DNA of 64,000 nucleotides from Niastella sp. OAS944 (GTDB taxonomy: Bacteria; Bacteroidota; Bacteroidia; Chitinophagales; Chitinophagaceae). Positions 53,528-61,456 of the stretch are shown piece by piece (within the stretch, counting starts at the first letter, position 1; each line of letters opens with the position of its first letter). Position numbers and translations under genes: made by a program. The stretch is taken from positions 20,337-84,336 of the forward strand of contig JANUBW010000014.1 of assembly GCA_024809215.1 (NCBI GenBank), given 5' to 3'. The notes beneath the pieces are model-generated. The model was not told the origin of the DNA and searched no databases. It saw nothing but the letters and a program-made list of their open reading frames with translations.

Positions 53528-54448
53528 CTATTTGATCCACTTATTTTTAACCAGCCATTCCTGTAACAGGTCCATCCACTTCACATCACTGGTAGCGTTG
53601 TTCATACCAAAACCATGTCCGCCCTGTTCGTACAGGTAAAAGTCGAAAGGTACTTTATACTTTTGAAGGGCGGTAGCAAATAACAGCATGTTCTGCACCT
53701 TTACGGTTTTGTCGTCTTCGGCATGAACCAGGTAGGTAGGCGGTGTTTTTTTGCTTACCTGCAGTTCATTGGAGAATGCAGCTATCTTTTCAGGCGAGGG
53801 ATCTTTTCCTAACAGGTTTTCGCGTGAGCCCATATGCGCAATGGTATCGGCAAAACTTATAACGGGGTATATAAGTATCATGAAATCGGGGCGCAGGTTC
53901 ACCTTCCTGCCCACATTAATATATGGGTGATTGAAATGCGTACCAACCGTAGAAGCCAGATGCCCGCCGGCAGAAAAACCTATAATGCCTACCCGATCTT
54001 TATCAATACCCCATTCTTTAGCTCTTTCGCGTACCAGTTGAATGGCCCGCTGCCCATCCTGCACGGGGCCAATTTCTTTATTTACCATGGTTACATCACT
54101 GGGCAAACGGTATTTCAATACAAAAGCGGCTATACCCATTTCATTAAAGCGTTTGGCTACATCGCTGCCTTCATGTGTTGCGGCTTCTGCTCGATAACCG
54201 CCACCGGGCACTACAATGATAGCAGTACCATTCGCTTTTTCTTTCGGCGGTAAATAAACAGTGAGTGCAGGCCGGCTCACTTTAGTGATATTGATGCGCC
54301 CATTGGCGGCATTCGTTTCCTGTTTTTCTTCATCCGGTACCGCTTTCGAATTTGGGATAGAATCGGGATACAAAGGAATTACGGTTTGTGAAGTGCTGAT
54401 CAAAGCAATACAGGTTAAGTTTACGAATAAAGTGAGTAGTTTTTTCAT
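53528..54448 (-). CDS. Secreted alpha/beta-hydrolase, acetylesterase-like
   Basis: 306 residues with a signal peptide (LLTLFVNLTCIALISTSQ). Oxyanion motif IVVPGGGYRAEA near residue 78, nucleophile serine in IGFSAGGHLAST, acid Asp in LVHAEDDKTVK and His in EQGGHGFGM. Matches the BD-FAE/acetylxylan-esterase-like family often found with polysaccharide degradation genes. No glycoside hydrolase lies beside it here. Confidence 0.9.
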   Translation of the reverse strand: MKKLLTLFVNLTCIALISTSQTVIPLYPDSIPNSKAVPDEEKQETNAANGRINITKVSRPALTVYLPPKEKANGTAIIVVPGGGYRAEAATHEGSDVAKRFNEMGIAAFVLKYRLPSDVTMVNKEIGPVQDGQRAIQLVRERAKEWGIDKDRVGIIGFSAGGHLASTVGTHFNHPYINVGRKVNLRPDFMILIYPVISFADTIAHMGSRENLLGKDPSPEKIAAFSNELQVSKKTPPTYLVHAEDDKTVKVQNMLLFATALQKYKVPFDFYLYEQGGHGFGMNNATSDVKWMDLLQEWLVKNKWIK

Positions 54449-54628
54449 ACACGGCTACTTATAACCAAATTTACTTGTTTGCATTAAGAATTACCACCAT
54501 TCTTTTACATGGTAAACAAATTATCGGAAGCTATTCACTTTAGCTGAATATTAAGTTAAATGGGCGCCCGCCCCGCTTACTATCCCCGGCAATAGAACCA
54601 ACTTTGATGTAAACAAACACCCCATCAT

Positions 54629-55054
54629 ATGAAAAAAATTTACATTACTTTATTTCCCATCTTACTACTTATAGCTTCTTCCTGTAGCAAAGACTTTCTA
54701 AAATCATACGACCGCCGTATTACTGGCGGCACCTGGGAGTTATATGATATAAATAACTTTGGCGTTGGCAGCCGCTACAATGCCCGGTTTACCAATGGGA
54801 AATTCACCTTTGAGTCGTCGGGCGATGTTACTTATGTAAACGATCAGGGGGAAACTTTTACCGGCAGTTGGGACATACGGAATTACTGGCAGGGTGAGAA
54901 CAGGCTGCAAACCCTGTACATCAGCGTGATCAACTATCAAACCCAGCAAATGATCTCAGAGTATTTCGACGATATGCAGTTTACCGGCACCAATCGTTTT
55001 AAGGCATTTGTGAATACGGGGAATAGAACTTATACCTTTAAGTTTAAGAGATAG
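54629..55054 (+). CDS. Small lipoprotein of unknown function
   Basis: 141 residues. Lipoprotein signal FPILLLIASSCSKD (Cys at 19), then a lipocalin-like beta domain (RRITGGTWELYDINNFG, FESSGDVTYVNDQGETFTGS, then WDIRN). Bacteroidota have many such lipocalin-like lipoproteins; no specific role can be given. The stop codon lies at the edge of a 7-bp word array. Confidence 0.85.
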   Translation: MKKIYITLFPILLLIASSCSKDFLKSYDRRITGGTWELYDINNFGVGSRYNARFTNGKFTFESSGDVTYVNDQGETFTGSWDIRNYWQGENRLQTLYISVINYQTQQMISEYFDDMQFTGTNRFKAFVNTGNRTYTFKFKR

Positions 55055-55060
55055 TTATTC

Positions 55061-55233
55061 AGTTCTTAGTTCTTAGTTCTTAGTTTTTAGTTCATTGGCT
55101 TTGAGACTCGCTATAAACTAAAACAGTTCGCAGGTTCTGCAGAAAATCAAAAAAGCTGACAACCTCGCGAGGTCGCCAGCTTTTAATATGTTAAGAAGTT
55201 AGGGAACTAACTAAGAACTTAAAACTAAAAACT
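55061..55233. repeat. Inverted AGTTCTT-family arrays around a terminator
   Basis: 55061-55088 reads AGTTCTT, AGTTCTT, AGTTCTT, AGTTTTT (28 bp), preceded by AGTTATTC that overlaps the lipoprotein stop. The right arm 55213-55233 reads AAGAACT, TAAAACT, AAAAACT and ends on the first base of the queA stop codon. CTCGCTA lies at 55107-55113. Confidence 0.85.
55150..55184. terminator. Bidirectional terminator between the lipoprotein gene and queA
   Basis: AAAAGCTG pairs with CAGCTTTT and ACCTC with GAGGT around CGC; A and T runs flank it, so it can serve both convergent genes. Confidence 0.8.
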
Positions 55234-56282
55234 TAGATAACTAACATCGCATCGCCATAGCTGAAGAAACGATATTTGTCCTTAATAGCTTTTTTGTAGG
55301 CTTCCATAGCCAGGTCGTAACCGGCAAATGCGCAAACCATTATCAGCAGACTGGTTTTAGGCAGGTGCAGGTTAGTTACCAAAGAATCGGCAATATTGAA
55401 CTGGTAAGGCGGGTGGATAAAGATGTTGGTCCAACCTTCAGAAGGCTTCAACAGCTTTTCTGCAGTGTATGAACTTTCAATTGCCCGCATGGTAGTGGTA
55501 CCAATAGAACAAATGCGGTGTTTGCCTTCGATGGCTTTGTTCACAATTTTGCAGCTCAGATCATCTATCTTGTAGTATTCAGCATCCATTTTATGTTTGC
55601 TCAGGTCTTCCACTTCAATAGGGCGGAAGGTACCCAAACCGGTATGCAGGGTTACTTCGGCAAAACGAACACCTTTAATTTCCAAACGTTTAATAAGCTC
55701 GATGCTGAAGTGTAAACCGGCGGTTGGCGCGGCTACGGCTCCTTCATGCTTTGCGTATACTGTTTGGTAACGTTCTTTATCTTCTGCTTCGGGTTTGCGT
55801 TTGATGTATTTGGGCAGCGGTGTTTCACCCAGGAACTCCAGCATATTGCGGAATTCTTCGTCGGTGCCATCCCACAGGAAGCGGATGGTACGGCCGCGGC
55901 TGGTAGTATTATCAATAACTTCAGCGATCAGCTCATCGTTCTCGCCAAAGTAAAGTTTATTACCAACACGTATTTTACGGGCGGGGTCCACGATCACATC
56001 CCACAGCCGGTTTGGTTTGTTTAGTTCACGCAACAGGAAAACCTCAATTTTTGCCCCAGTTTTTTCCTTGCGTCCGTACATACGGGCAGGAAACACCTTT
56101 GTATTGTTCACCACAAACACGTCCTTGTCATCAAAATAATCCAGGATGTCGCGGAAGTGTTTGTTCTCGATTTGGCCGGTGGCGCGATGCACTACCATTA
56201 AACGAGCGTCTTCACGTCTTTTTGTAGGGTGTTGGGCAATAAGGTTAAGTGGTAAATCGAACCGGAACTGCGAAAGTTTCAT
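55233..56282 (-). CDS. queA: tRNA preQ1(34) S-adenosylmethionine ribosyltransferase-isomerase
   Basis: 349 residues from the ATG at 56282 ([19 protein letters not shown], the family-typical start); the longer frame from a TTG at 56321 adds atypical residues. Converts preQ1 at tRNA position 34 to epoxyqueuosine using SAM as ribosyl donor. Other motifs: [60 protein letters not shown]. It has a strong promoter and a leader of about 135 nt. Confidence 0.96.
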   Translation of the reverse strand: MKLSQFRFDLPLNLIAQHPTKRREDARLMVVHRATGQIENKHFRDILDYFDDKDVFVVNNTKVFPARMYGRKEKTGAKIEVFLLRELNKPNRLWDVIVDPARKIRVGNKLYFGENDELIAEVIDNTTSRGRTIRFLWDGTDEEFRNMLEFLGETPLPKYIKRKPEAEDKERYQTVYAKHEGAVAAPTAGLHFSIELIKRLEIKGVRFAEVTLHTGLGTFRPIEVEDLSKHKMDAEYYKIDDLSCKIVNKAIEGKHRICSIGTTTMRAIESSYTAEKLLKPSEGWTNIFIHPPYQFNIADSLVTNLHLPKTSLLIMVCAFAGYDLAMEAYKKAIKDKYRFFSYGDAMLVI

Positions 56283-56331
56283 GTGTATTTTTAAACTGTT
56301 ATAAGAAGCCACATGATTCAACTAGGGGGGA

Positions 56332-56380
56332 GTAAGATCAGGGTACATCGGGTTCTATTCCGACACAAACGAGGTCTTAC
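56332..56380 (-). other. Structured element in the queA leader
   Basis: Outer arms 56332-56339 and 56373-56380 pair over six to eight bases, and an inner stem TCGG/CCGA (56348-56351 with 56360-56363) closes an eight-base loop. It sits between the queA promoter and start codon. On the minus strand the outer stem has one C-A mismatch; the same position is G-U if read from the plus strand. I do not recognise a known riboswitch class. Confidence 0.4.
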
Positions 56381-56421
56381 GGCACCAGGTTTGATATCAT
56401 GTAAGCTAAAATTCGAGCGGG

Positions 56422-56453
56422 CAAAGGTAATTAAAAAATACGCCGAACCCAAA
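56422..56453 (-). promoter_or_regulatory. Promoter of queA
   Basis: Minus strand: TTTG (56450-56453), exactly 20 nt, then TACCTTTG (56422-56429). This is the full Bacteroidota housekeeping consensus and the clearest promoter in the window. Predicted start near 56418. Confidence 0.75.
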
Positions 56454-56508
56454 TTTAAAAATTGACCATATGATAGAATTGCCGGGCAGTACATAGAAGT
56501 GCTTAGCA

Positions 56509-56762
56509 GTTACCGGTTGCCGGTTTCAGGTTACCAGGATCATACGTCGGCACCTACTATTGTTTCAGGTTGCAGGTTTCAGGTTTCAGGGAATACAGTG
56601 ATTGGCGAGGTGGCGTAAAGTGACGACTGCTGAACAGAGGGGCCCTGTAACCTGTACCTTGTAACCTTTAACGGCTTTTAAAAAGAATGACTTCCCAGCC
56701 CGGCAACAGGAAACCGGTAACCGGCGCCTTGTACCCTGTAACCTTCACCCTGTAACCTGCAA
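56509..56762. repeat. Large composite of 7-bp word arrays upstream of the TraB gene
   Basis: 56509-56536: GTTACCG, GTTGCCG, GTTTCAG, GTTACCA. 56562-56589: GTTTCAG, GTTGCAG, GTTTCAG, GTTTCAG. Facing them: 56644-56671 CCTGTAA, CCTGTAC, CTTGTAA, CCTTTAA and 56700-56762, nine words in phase (CCGGCAA, CAGGAAA, CCGGTAA, CCGGCGC, CTTGTAC, CCTGTAA, CCTTCAC, CCTGTAA, CCTGCAA). Fills most of the 56283-56926 spacer together with the queA promoter. Confidence 0.88.
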
Positions 56763-56926
56763 CCCAATTTTAACTTCTCAGAATAACTTTCTTCCCGCGG
56801 AACTATGAACTATAATTACGAAATTTATAACAGGGAAATGTGAACCTGCCAACCAATATCTCATCGCGCCTTTAAAATAGCCTGGAATTTAATACATAGT
56901 CACCGGTCATTAATTATTGAACTAGT

Positions 56927-59900
56927 ATGAGAAAATGTATCCCCATGCTGCCTGTCCTGCTACTGGCGATTGTAATGCCGTCTCTGGCACAACAGCCGGG
57001 CCACAAGCCCAAACTGGCGCCGCCACGTACGGTTGCAATCACTCCCACGCCCAAACCCGCACCCAAAAAATACAATAGCCTTTTATGGGAGATAAGCGGT
57101 AACGGACTTAAAAAGCCTTCCTACCTCTTCGGTACCATGCACGTTAGCGATAAACTGGCCTTTCACCTCGGCGATTCCTTTTACACCGCTATTAAAAGCG
57201 CCGATGTGGTAGCGCTTGAAACCAATCCCGAAAGCTGGCAGGATGATTACAGCCAGAGTGTTTTCTACCGCGGCCGCCGTGATGGCAATAACCTATTGAA
57301 CCCATATGCCAACCGCTGGGAATGGCCCGCAGATCATATGCGCATCACATCCTTTGCCATCGATCGTTATGAAGAAGCTATAAAAGCAGCCCTGGCCGTT
57401 GAACCATCTATGATCAATGGTATGTTGTACCGCACCTACGGCCGGCAGGCCGAAGACTTTGAAGAGGATACCTTCCTCGATATGTATATTTTTCAAACCG
57501 GTAAAAAACTGGGCAAAAGGGTTAGCGGGGTAGAAAACTTTCAGGAAAGCGAAAAGCTGGTAATGGAAGCCTATAAGGCCATGATGCGCGATCAGAATAA
57601 GAAGAGAAGAAGCTACGACTATGAAGGCATGATGACCAACCCTAAAAAAGTGGAAGATGCTTATCGCAAAGGCGATCTCGACCTGCTGGACTCACTGGAA
57701 AGCCTCACCGTTTTTTCAGATGCCTTTCAGGAAAAATTCCTGTACAAACGAAATGAGATCCAGGCCAACTCCATAGATTCCATCATAAAGAAAATGTCGC
57801 TTTTTGTTGGCGTGGGAGCCGCTCACCTGCCCGGCAAACGGGGCGTTATAGAGCTGTTACGCCAAAAAGGCTATACCATGCGCCCGGTGCGTATGGACGA
57901 CCGTAACAGCCAGCAAAAAGAAACTGTTGATAAGATCAGGATCAACGCCCCTTTCACCAGTCAAACCACCGACGATGGCTTTTACACGGTCTCTATCCCC
58001 GGTAAAAAGTTCTATCGCTTTACCGACTGGAACGGGATGGATGTTGTACAATATGCCGATATGGTGAACGGCGCATATTACATGGTGACCCGTATAAAGA
58101 CCAACAGCCTTTCGTGGGGCCATAGCAGCGACCAGGTGTTCAAAAAAATAGACAGCCTTTTGTATGAGAACACGCCCGGAAAGATCCTGAAAAAAACAAG
58201 CATTACGAAGAACGGGTACAAGGGGATCGACATCATCAATCGTACACGCCGCGGCGACCATCAGCATTATCAAATATTTGTTACACCATTTGAAGTGGTG
58301 CTGTTTAAAATGAGCGGCACCGGCGACTACACAAATACCGGCAACGAGGCGCAGGAGTTCTTCGGTTCTATAAAGCTGAAAGAATTTACCACCACCAACT
58401 GGCAAACCTGGCAACCGGCTACCGGCGGGTTCAGTGTACAGGTGCCACATGTACCCTCACTGCTAAAAGACAATGGCTTTGGCACCAACAGGCTTGAATA
58501 TGCGGCCCGCGACGAGGCCACCGGCAATAGCTATCTCATTATGAAGGCCAACATTCATAATTATTCATTTATTGAAGAAGACAGCTTTGAGCTGAACCTG
58601 ATGGATGAAAGCTACGCCTATTCTGATTTTATTGATAAACAGTTGAACCGCCGGTTTGTAAACATCAACGGTTATCCCGGTCTTGAAAGTAAATTCAAAC
58701 ACAAAGACGGCAGCTTTAGCAGCGTAAAATATGTGATACAGGGACCACTCTACTATGCCGCTATTGTAAATTATAAAAACGACAATCCCAATGTGCAGCG
58801 CTTTCTGCAATCTTTTGCTATTACCCCATTCATATACCCTGCGCCTAAAGCGCGTATAGATACATTACTGAACATTTCGGTAACATCACCTATCTATGCC
58901 GATGCAGATAAGAAAGGCGATGGGCCGGGCATGGAAGAATGGGCTCAACTATCCAGCGGCATTACTGACGATGACCTGGAAGATTATGGACTACCCATGT
59001 TCAATACCCGCCTCATAGGTAATGATACCATTGGTGAGAAGGTGCTGGTAACGCATTTTAAAACACCCAAATACAGCTACCGCAACGACAGCTTAAAACT
59101 TTGGAAGAACGCATCGGTAAACACCTGGTTTGGCGACAGCACTTTAATAATAAAACAAAACAAGGAATATACTCTGCCCAATGGCATCAGTTGCCGCGAT
59201 CTGCAATTGAGCGATACCAACAGCAGTCGCCTCATTATTGCCAAACTGTTTTATTACAAGGGACACTTCTTTAGCATTTCAACCTTAACCGATACACTTA
59301 CAAAACAAAGCGCATTACTATCTAATTTCTTCAGCAGCTTTAAACCGGCAGATACACTTAAAGGCGAATCGCTGTTTGCCCGCAAATCGGAACAGTTTAT
59401 AAAAGACCTCTTCAGCAAAGATTCCCTGGCCGTTAAAAAGGCTCGTAGCGCATTACCCCAAATGGTATTCGATTCGCTCGATGCACCGTTACTCAAAAAA
59501 GCCATCGATTCGCTCAACTGGAAAATCAAAGATTACCTGGTCATTAAAAAATACTTTATCGAAAACCTGGGCCGGTTGAAGGATTCTACCATTACCCCCT
59601 ACCTGCAAAAACTATATTGGAAAGTAAAGGATACAGCCGACTGGCAGGCGTCTATTTTGAATGCGTTACTCAATCAACGCACCAAAGCATCGTTCCTTAC
59701 CTTTAAAGAGCTGGTGTTGCAGGAACCGCCCATTATGGATGAAGGTTATACTTACAGCCGGCCATTCAGGGCATCATCGCTGTACCTCGATTATAACCCT
59801 TCGGGAAGAAACAACAGGAAAAGCAGTTATTATGGCCGCTGGTACCAATTGTTTGATACCCTGTCGCTCACCAAAGCTATTTTCCCCGATATTCTGCAAC

Positions 59901-60832
59901 TCATGAATATCGACGACTATCGTACCGAGATCATGAACCTGCTGGTAACTATGGTCGACAGCGGTTATTTAAAAGCGGCAGATTATGAGACCAGCTTTCC
60001 GAAAATATATCTCGAAGCCAAACAATTATTAAAGAAACAACTGGCTAAAGAGAACAAAATAAAAATGGAAAAGGCGGCCCGCAAAGATGCGGCCCCTGCT
60101 ATTTCATTATACCCCGGCCCAAATGACGACGAAGAAGCTGGCGCTTCCGACGCCGGTAATGCCGAGCTCGATCGATATGCGATCCTGCTGTTGCCTTTCT
60201 ATAATAAAAACACCGGCGTACAAAGTTTCTTTGAACAATTGCAAACCACGCAGGACCGGCGTTTAATGTACAACACGTTTATACTATTGCTTCGCAATAA
60301 TCACCGGGTGCCCGATTCGCTGTTCACAAAATATGCGAAGCTCGATGAGTATCGCAGCGAACTGTACACCGATCTTGACACCATTAAGATGGCAGATAAA
60401 TTTCCGAAGCAATACAGGAACCAGCTCGATATGGCAAGAAGCCTGGTTGTAAAAACGCTTGGCGCTTCTGAGGTAATAGACACCCTTATCTTCCTCGATA
60501 AACTACCGGTAGCGTACGAACATAAAAAAGGGTTTGTATACTTCTTTAAATACAAACGCCTGCGCGATGATGTAAACTGGCAAATAGCAACTGCCGGCAT
60601 GCAGCCCGAAAAAGCAGATGCCATTGATGTGAAGAATGATGATTTTACAACAGCAGAAGAAGAGCGTAAACTCGATAGCGAAAAACCGGTAAAAGAGCAG
60701 TTGCAAAAAATGCTGAAAGAAATGTTGTACGCCCGCCGCGCCAGCGCTTCGGTATTTTACGACGCCCGCTCGTATAGTTTGTATAGGAATTATTTATCGG
60801 AGATGGTAAAGAGTCAACGCTATCGCGATTAG
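56927..60832 (+). CDS. Giant exported TraB/GumN-domain protein
   Basis: 1301 residues, about four times the size of a plain TraB/GumN protein. Signal peptide (MLPVLLLAIVMPSLAQ), TraB domain at about 45-310 with LFGTMHVSD (GxxH) and GVGAAHLPGKRGVIELLRQ at its two ends, then about 1000 residues with no motif I know, including KPSYLF-independent repeats of beta-rich segments (FYTVSIPGKKFYRFTD and GFSVQVPHVPS) and a lysine-rich helical C-terminus. TraB proteins are metal-dependent peptidase-like (Tiki/EreA relatives). The long C-terminal part may be a surface or periplasmic interaction module. Confidence 0.85.
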   Translation: MRKCIPMLPVLLLAIVMPSLAQQPGHKPKLAPPRTVAITPTPKPAPKKYNSLLWEISGNGLKKPSYLFGTMHVSDKLAFHLGDSFYTAIKSADVVALETNPESWQDDYSQSVFYRGRRDGNNLLNPYANRWEWPADHMRITSFAIDRYEEAIKAALAVEPSMINGMLYRTYGRQAEDFEEDTFLDMYIFQTGKKLGKRVSGVENFQESEKLVMEAYKAMMRDQNKKRRSYDYEGMMTNPKKVEDAYRKGDLDLLDSLESLTVFSDAFQEKFLYKRNEIQANSIDSIIKKMSLFVGVGAAHLPGKRGVIELLRQKGYTMRPVRMDDRNSQQKETVDKIRINAPFTSQTTDDGFYTVSIPGKKFYRFTDWNGMDVVQYADMVNGAYYMVTRIKTNSLSWGHSSDQVFKKIDSLLYENTPGKILKKTSITKNGYKGIDIINRTRRGDHQHYQIFVTPFEVVLFKMSGTGDYTNTGNEAQEFFGSIKLKEFTTTNWQTWQPATGGFSVQVPHVPSLLKDNGFGTNRLEYAARDEATGNSYLIMKANIHNYSFIEEDSFELNLMDESYAYSDFIDKQLNRRFVNINGYPGLESKFKHKDGSFSSVKYVIQGPLYYAAIVNYKNDNPNVQRFLQSFAITPFIYPAPKARIDTLLNISVTSPIYADADKKGDGPGMEEWAQLSSGITDDDLEDYGLPMFNTRLIGNDTIGEKVLVTHFKTPKYSYRNDSLKLWKNASVNTWFGDSTLIIKQNKEYTLPNGISCRDLQLSDTNSSRLIIAKLFYYKGHFFSISTLTDTLTKQSALLSNFFSSFKPADTLKGESLFARKSEQFIKDLFSKDSLAVKKARSALPQMVFDSLDAPLLKKAIDSLNWKIKDYLVIKKYFIENLGRLKDSTITPYLQKLYWKVKDTADWQASILNALLNQRTKASFLTFKELVLQEPPIMDEGYTYSRPFRASSLYLDYNPSGRNNRKSSYYGRWYQLFDTLSLTKAIFPDILQLMNIDDYRTEIMNLLVTMVDSGYLKAADYETSFPKIYLEAKQLLKKQLAKENKIKMEKAARKDAAPAISLYPGPNDDEEAGASDAGNAELDRYAILLLPFYNKNTGVQSFFEQLQTTQDRRLMYNTFILLLRNNHRVPDSLFTKYAKLDEYRSELYTDLDTIKMADKFPKQYRNQLDMARSLVVKTLGASEVIDTLIFLDKLPVAYEHKKGFVYFFKYKRLRDDVNWQIATAGMQPEKADAIDVKNDDFTTAEEERKLDSEKPVKEQLQKMLKEMLYARRASASVFYDARSYSLYRNYLSEMVKSQRYRD

Positions 60833-60870
60833 TTGACGTAGTTAACAAGTTAACTCGTCAACTTTTCAAC
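60831..60870. repeat. 8-bp words in head-to-head orientation at the TraB gene stop
   Basis: AGTTGACG, TAGTTAAC, AAGTTAAC, then TCGTCAAC, TTTTCAAC. The first word overlaps the stop codon TAG (60830-60832). Halves pair as a hairpin with almost no loop. It ends 13 bases before the next start codon. Confidence 0.78.
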
Positions 60871-60883
60871 TTACCTTCGCATT

Positions 60884-61426
60884 ATGGTTAATGATGAACA
60901 AATAATCGATCAAACAAAAAACTGGATACAAAAAATAGTAATAGGCCTCAACTTCTGTCCCTTTGCCAACCGGGAGTTTAAGAATAACACCATTCATTAC
61001 CAAATAGAGCATAGCCCTAAACGTGTAGATGCGCGGGAAACTTTATTAAAAGAATGCAAACGGCTCGACAGAGATAAAAATATTGCCACTACCCTGCTTA
61101 TTTTTCCTAATGCCTTTCAGGAGTTCGACATCTATCTGCAATTTGTTTCATTTGCCGAAAATCTGTTAAAACAAAAGGGTTACGAAGGCATTTACCAGCT
61201 GGCCACCTTTCATCCCTTATATCAGTTTGAAGGAAGCGACCCCAACGATGCGGCCAACTACACCAACCGGAGTATTTACCCAATGCTGCATCTGTTACGT
61301 GAAGATCAGGTGCGCAAAGCCGTGGAATTCTATGGCAATGCCGGGGAAATACCTGAACGCAATGTTCAATTCGCTCGCGAGAAGGGAGATGCTTATATGA
61401 AAATGCTTAGGGATAGTTGCCTTTAA
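60884..61426 (+). CDS. DUF1415-family protein
   Basis: 180 residues. Soluble protein with the family start (IDQTKNWIQKIVIGLNFCPF), IFPNAFQEFDIYLQFVSFAE, and the signature LATFHPLYQFEGSDPNDAAN followed by NRSIYPMLHLLRED. Function unknown; conserved Cys, His and Asp residues suggest an enzyme. Short distance to the TraB gene, possibly co-transcribed. Confidence 0.9.
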   Translation: MVNDEQIIDQTKNWIQKIVIGLNFCPFANREFKNNTIHYQIEHSPKRVDARETLLKECKRLDRDKNIATTLLIFPNAFQEFDIYLQFVSFAENLLKQKGYEGIYQLATFHPLYQFEGSDPNDAANYTNRSIYPMLHLLREDQVRKAVEFYGNAGEIPERNVQFAREKGDAYMKMLRDSCL

Positions 61427-61428
61427 AA

Positions 61429-61456
61429 CGACAAACCACAAACTACAAACTACAAA
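61429..61456. repeat. Four-word 7-bp array between convergent genes
   Basis: CGACAAA, CCACAAA, CTACAAA, CTACAAA, exactly 28 bp. It contains the stop codon and last codons of the minus-strand ABC gene (stop 61450-61452) and starts three bases after the DUF1415 stop. Confidence 0.85.

Noticed and set aside
56340-56365. tRNA-like T-arm (GGGTTCTATTCC) upstream of queA
   Set aside because: No acceptor, D or anticodon arm can be built around it; better explained as part of the queA leader.
3233-61456. The word arrays read as CRISPR repeats
   Set aside because: 28-32 bp lengths recall CRISPR repeats, but there are no spacers, no repeated full-length unit and no cas genes.
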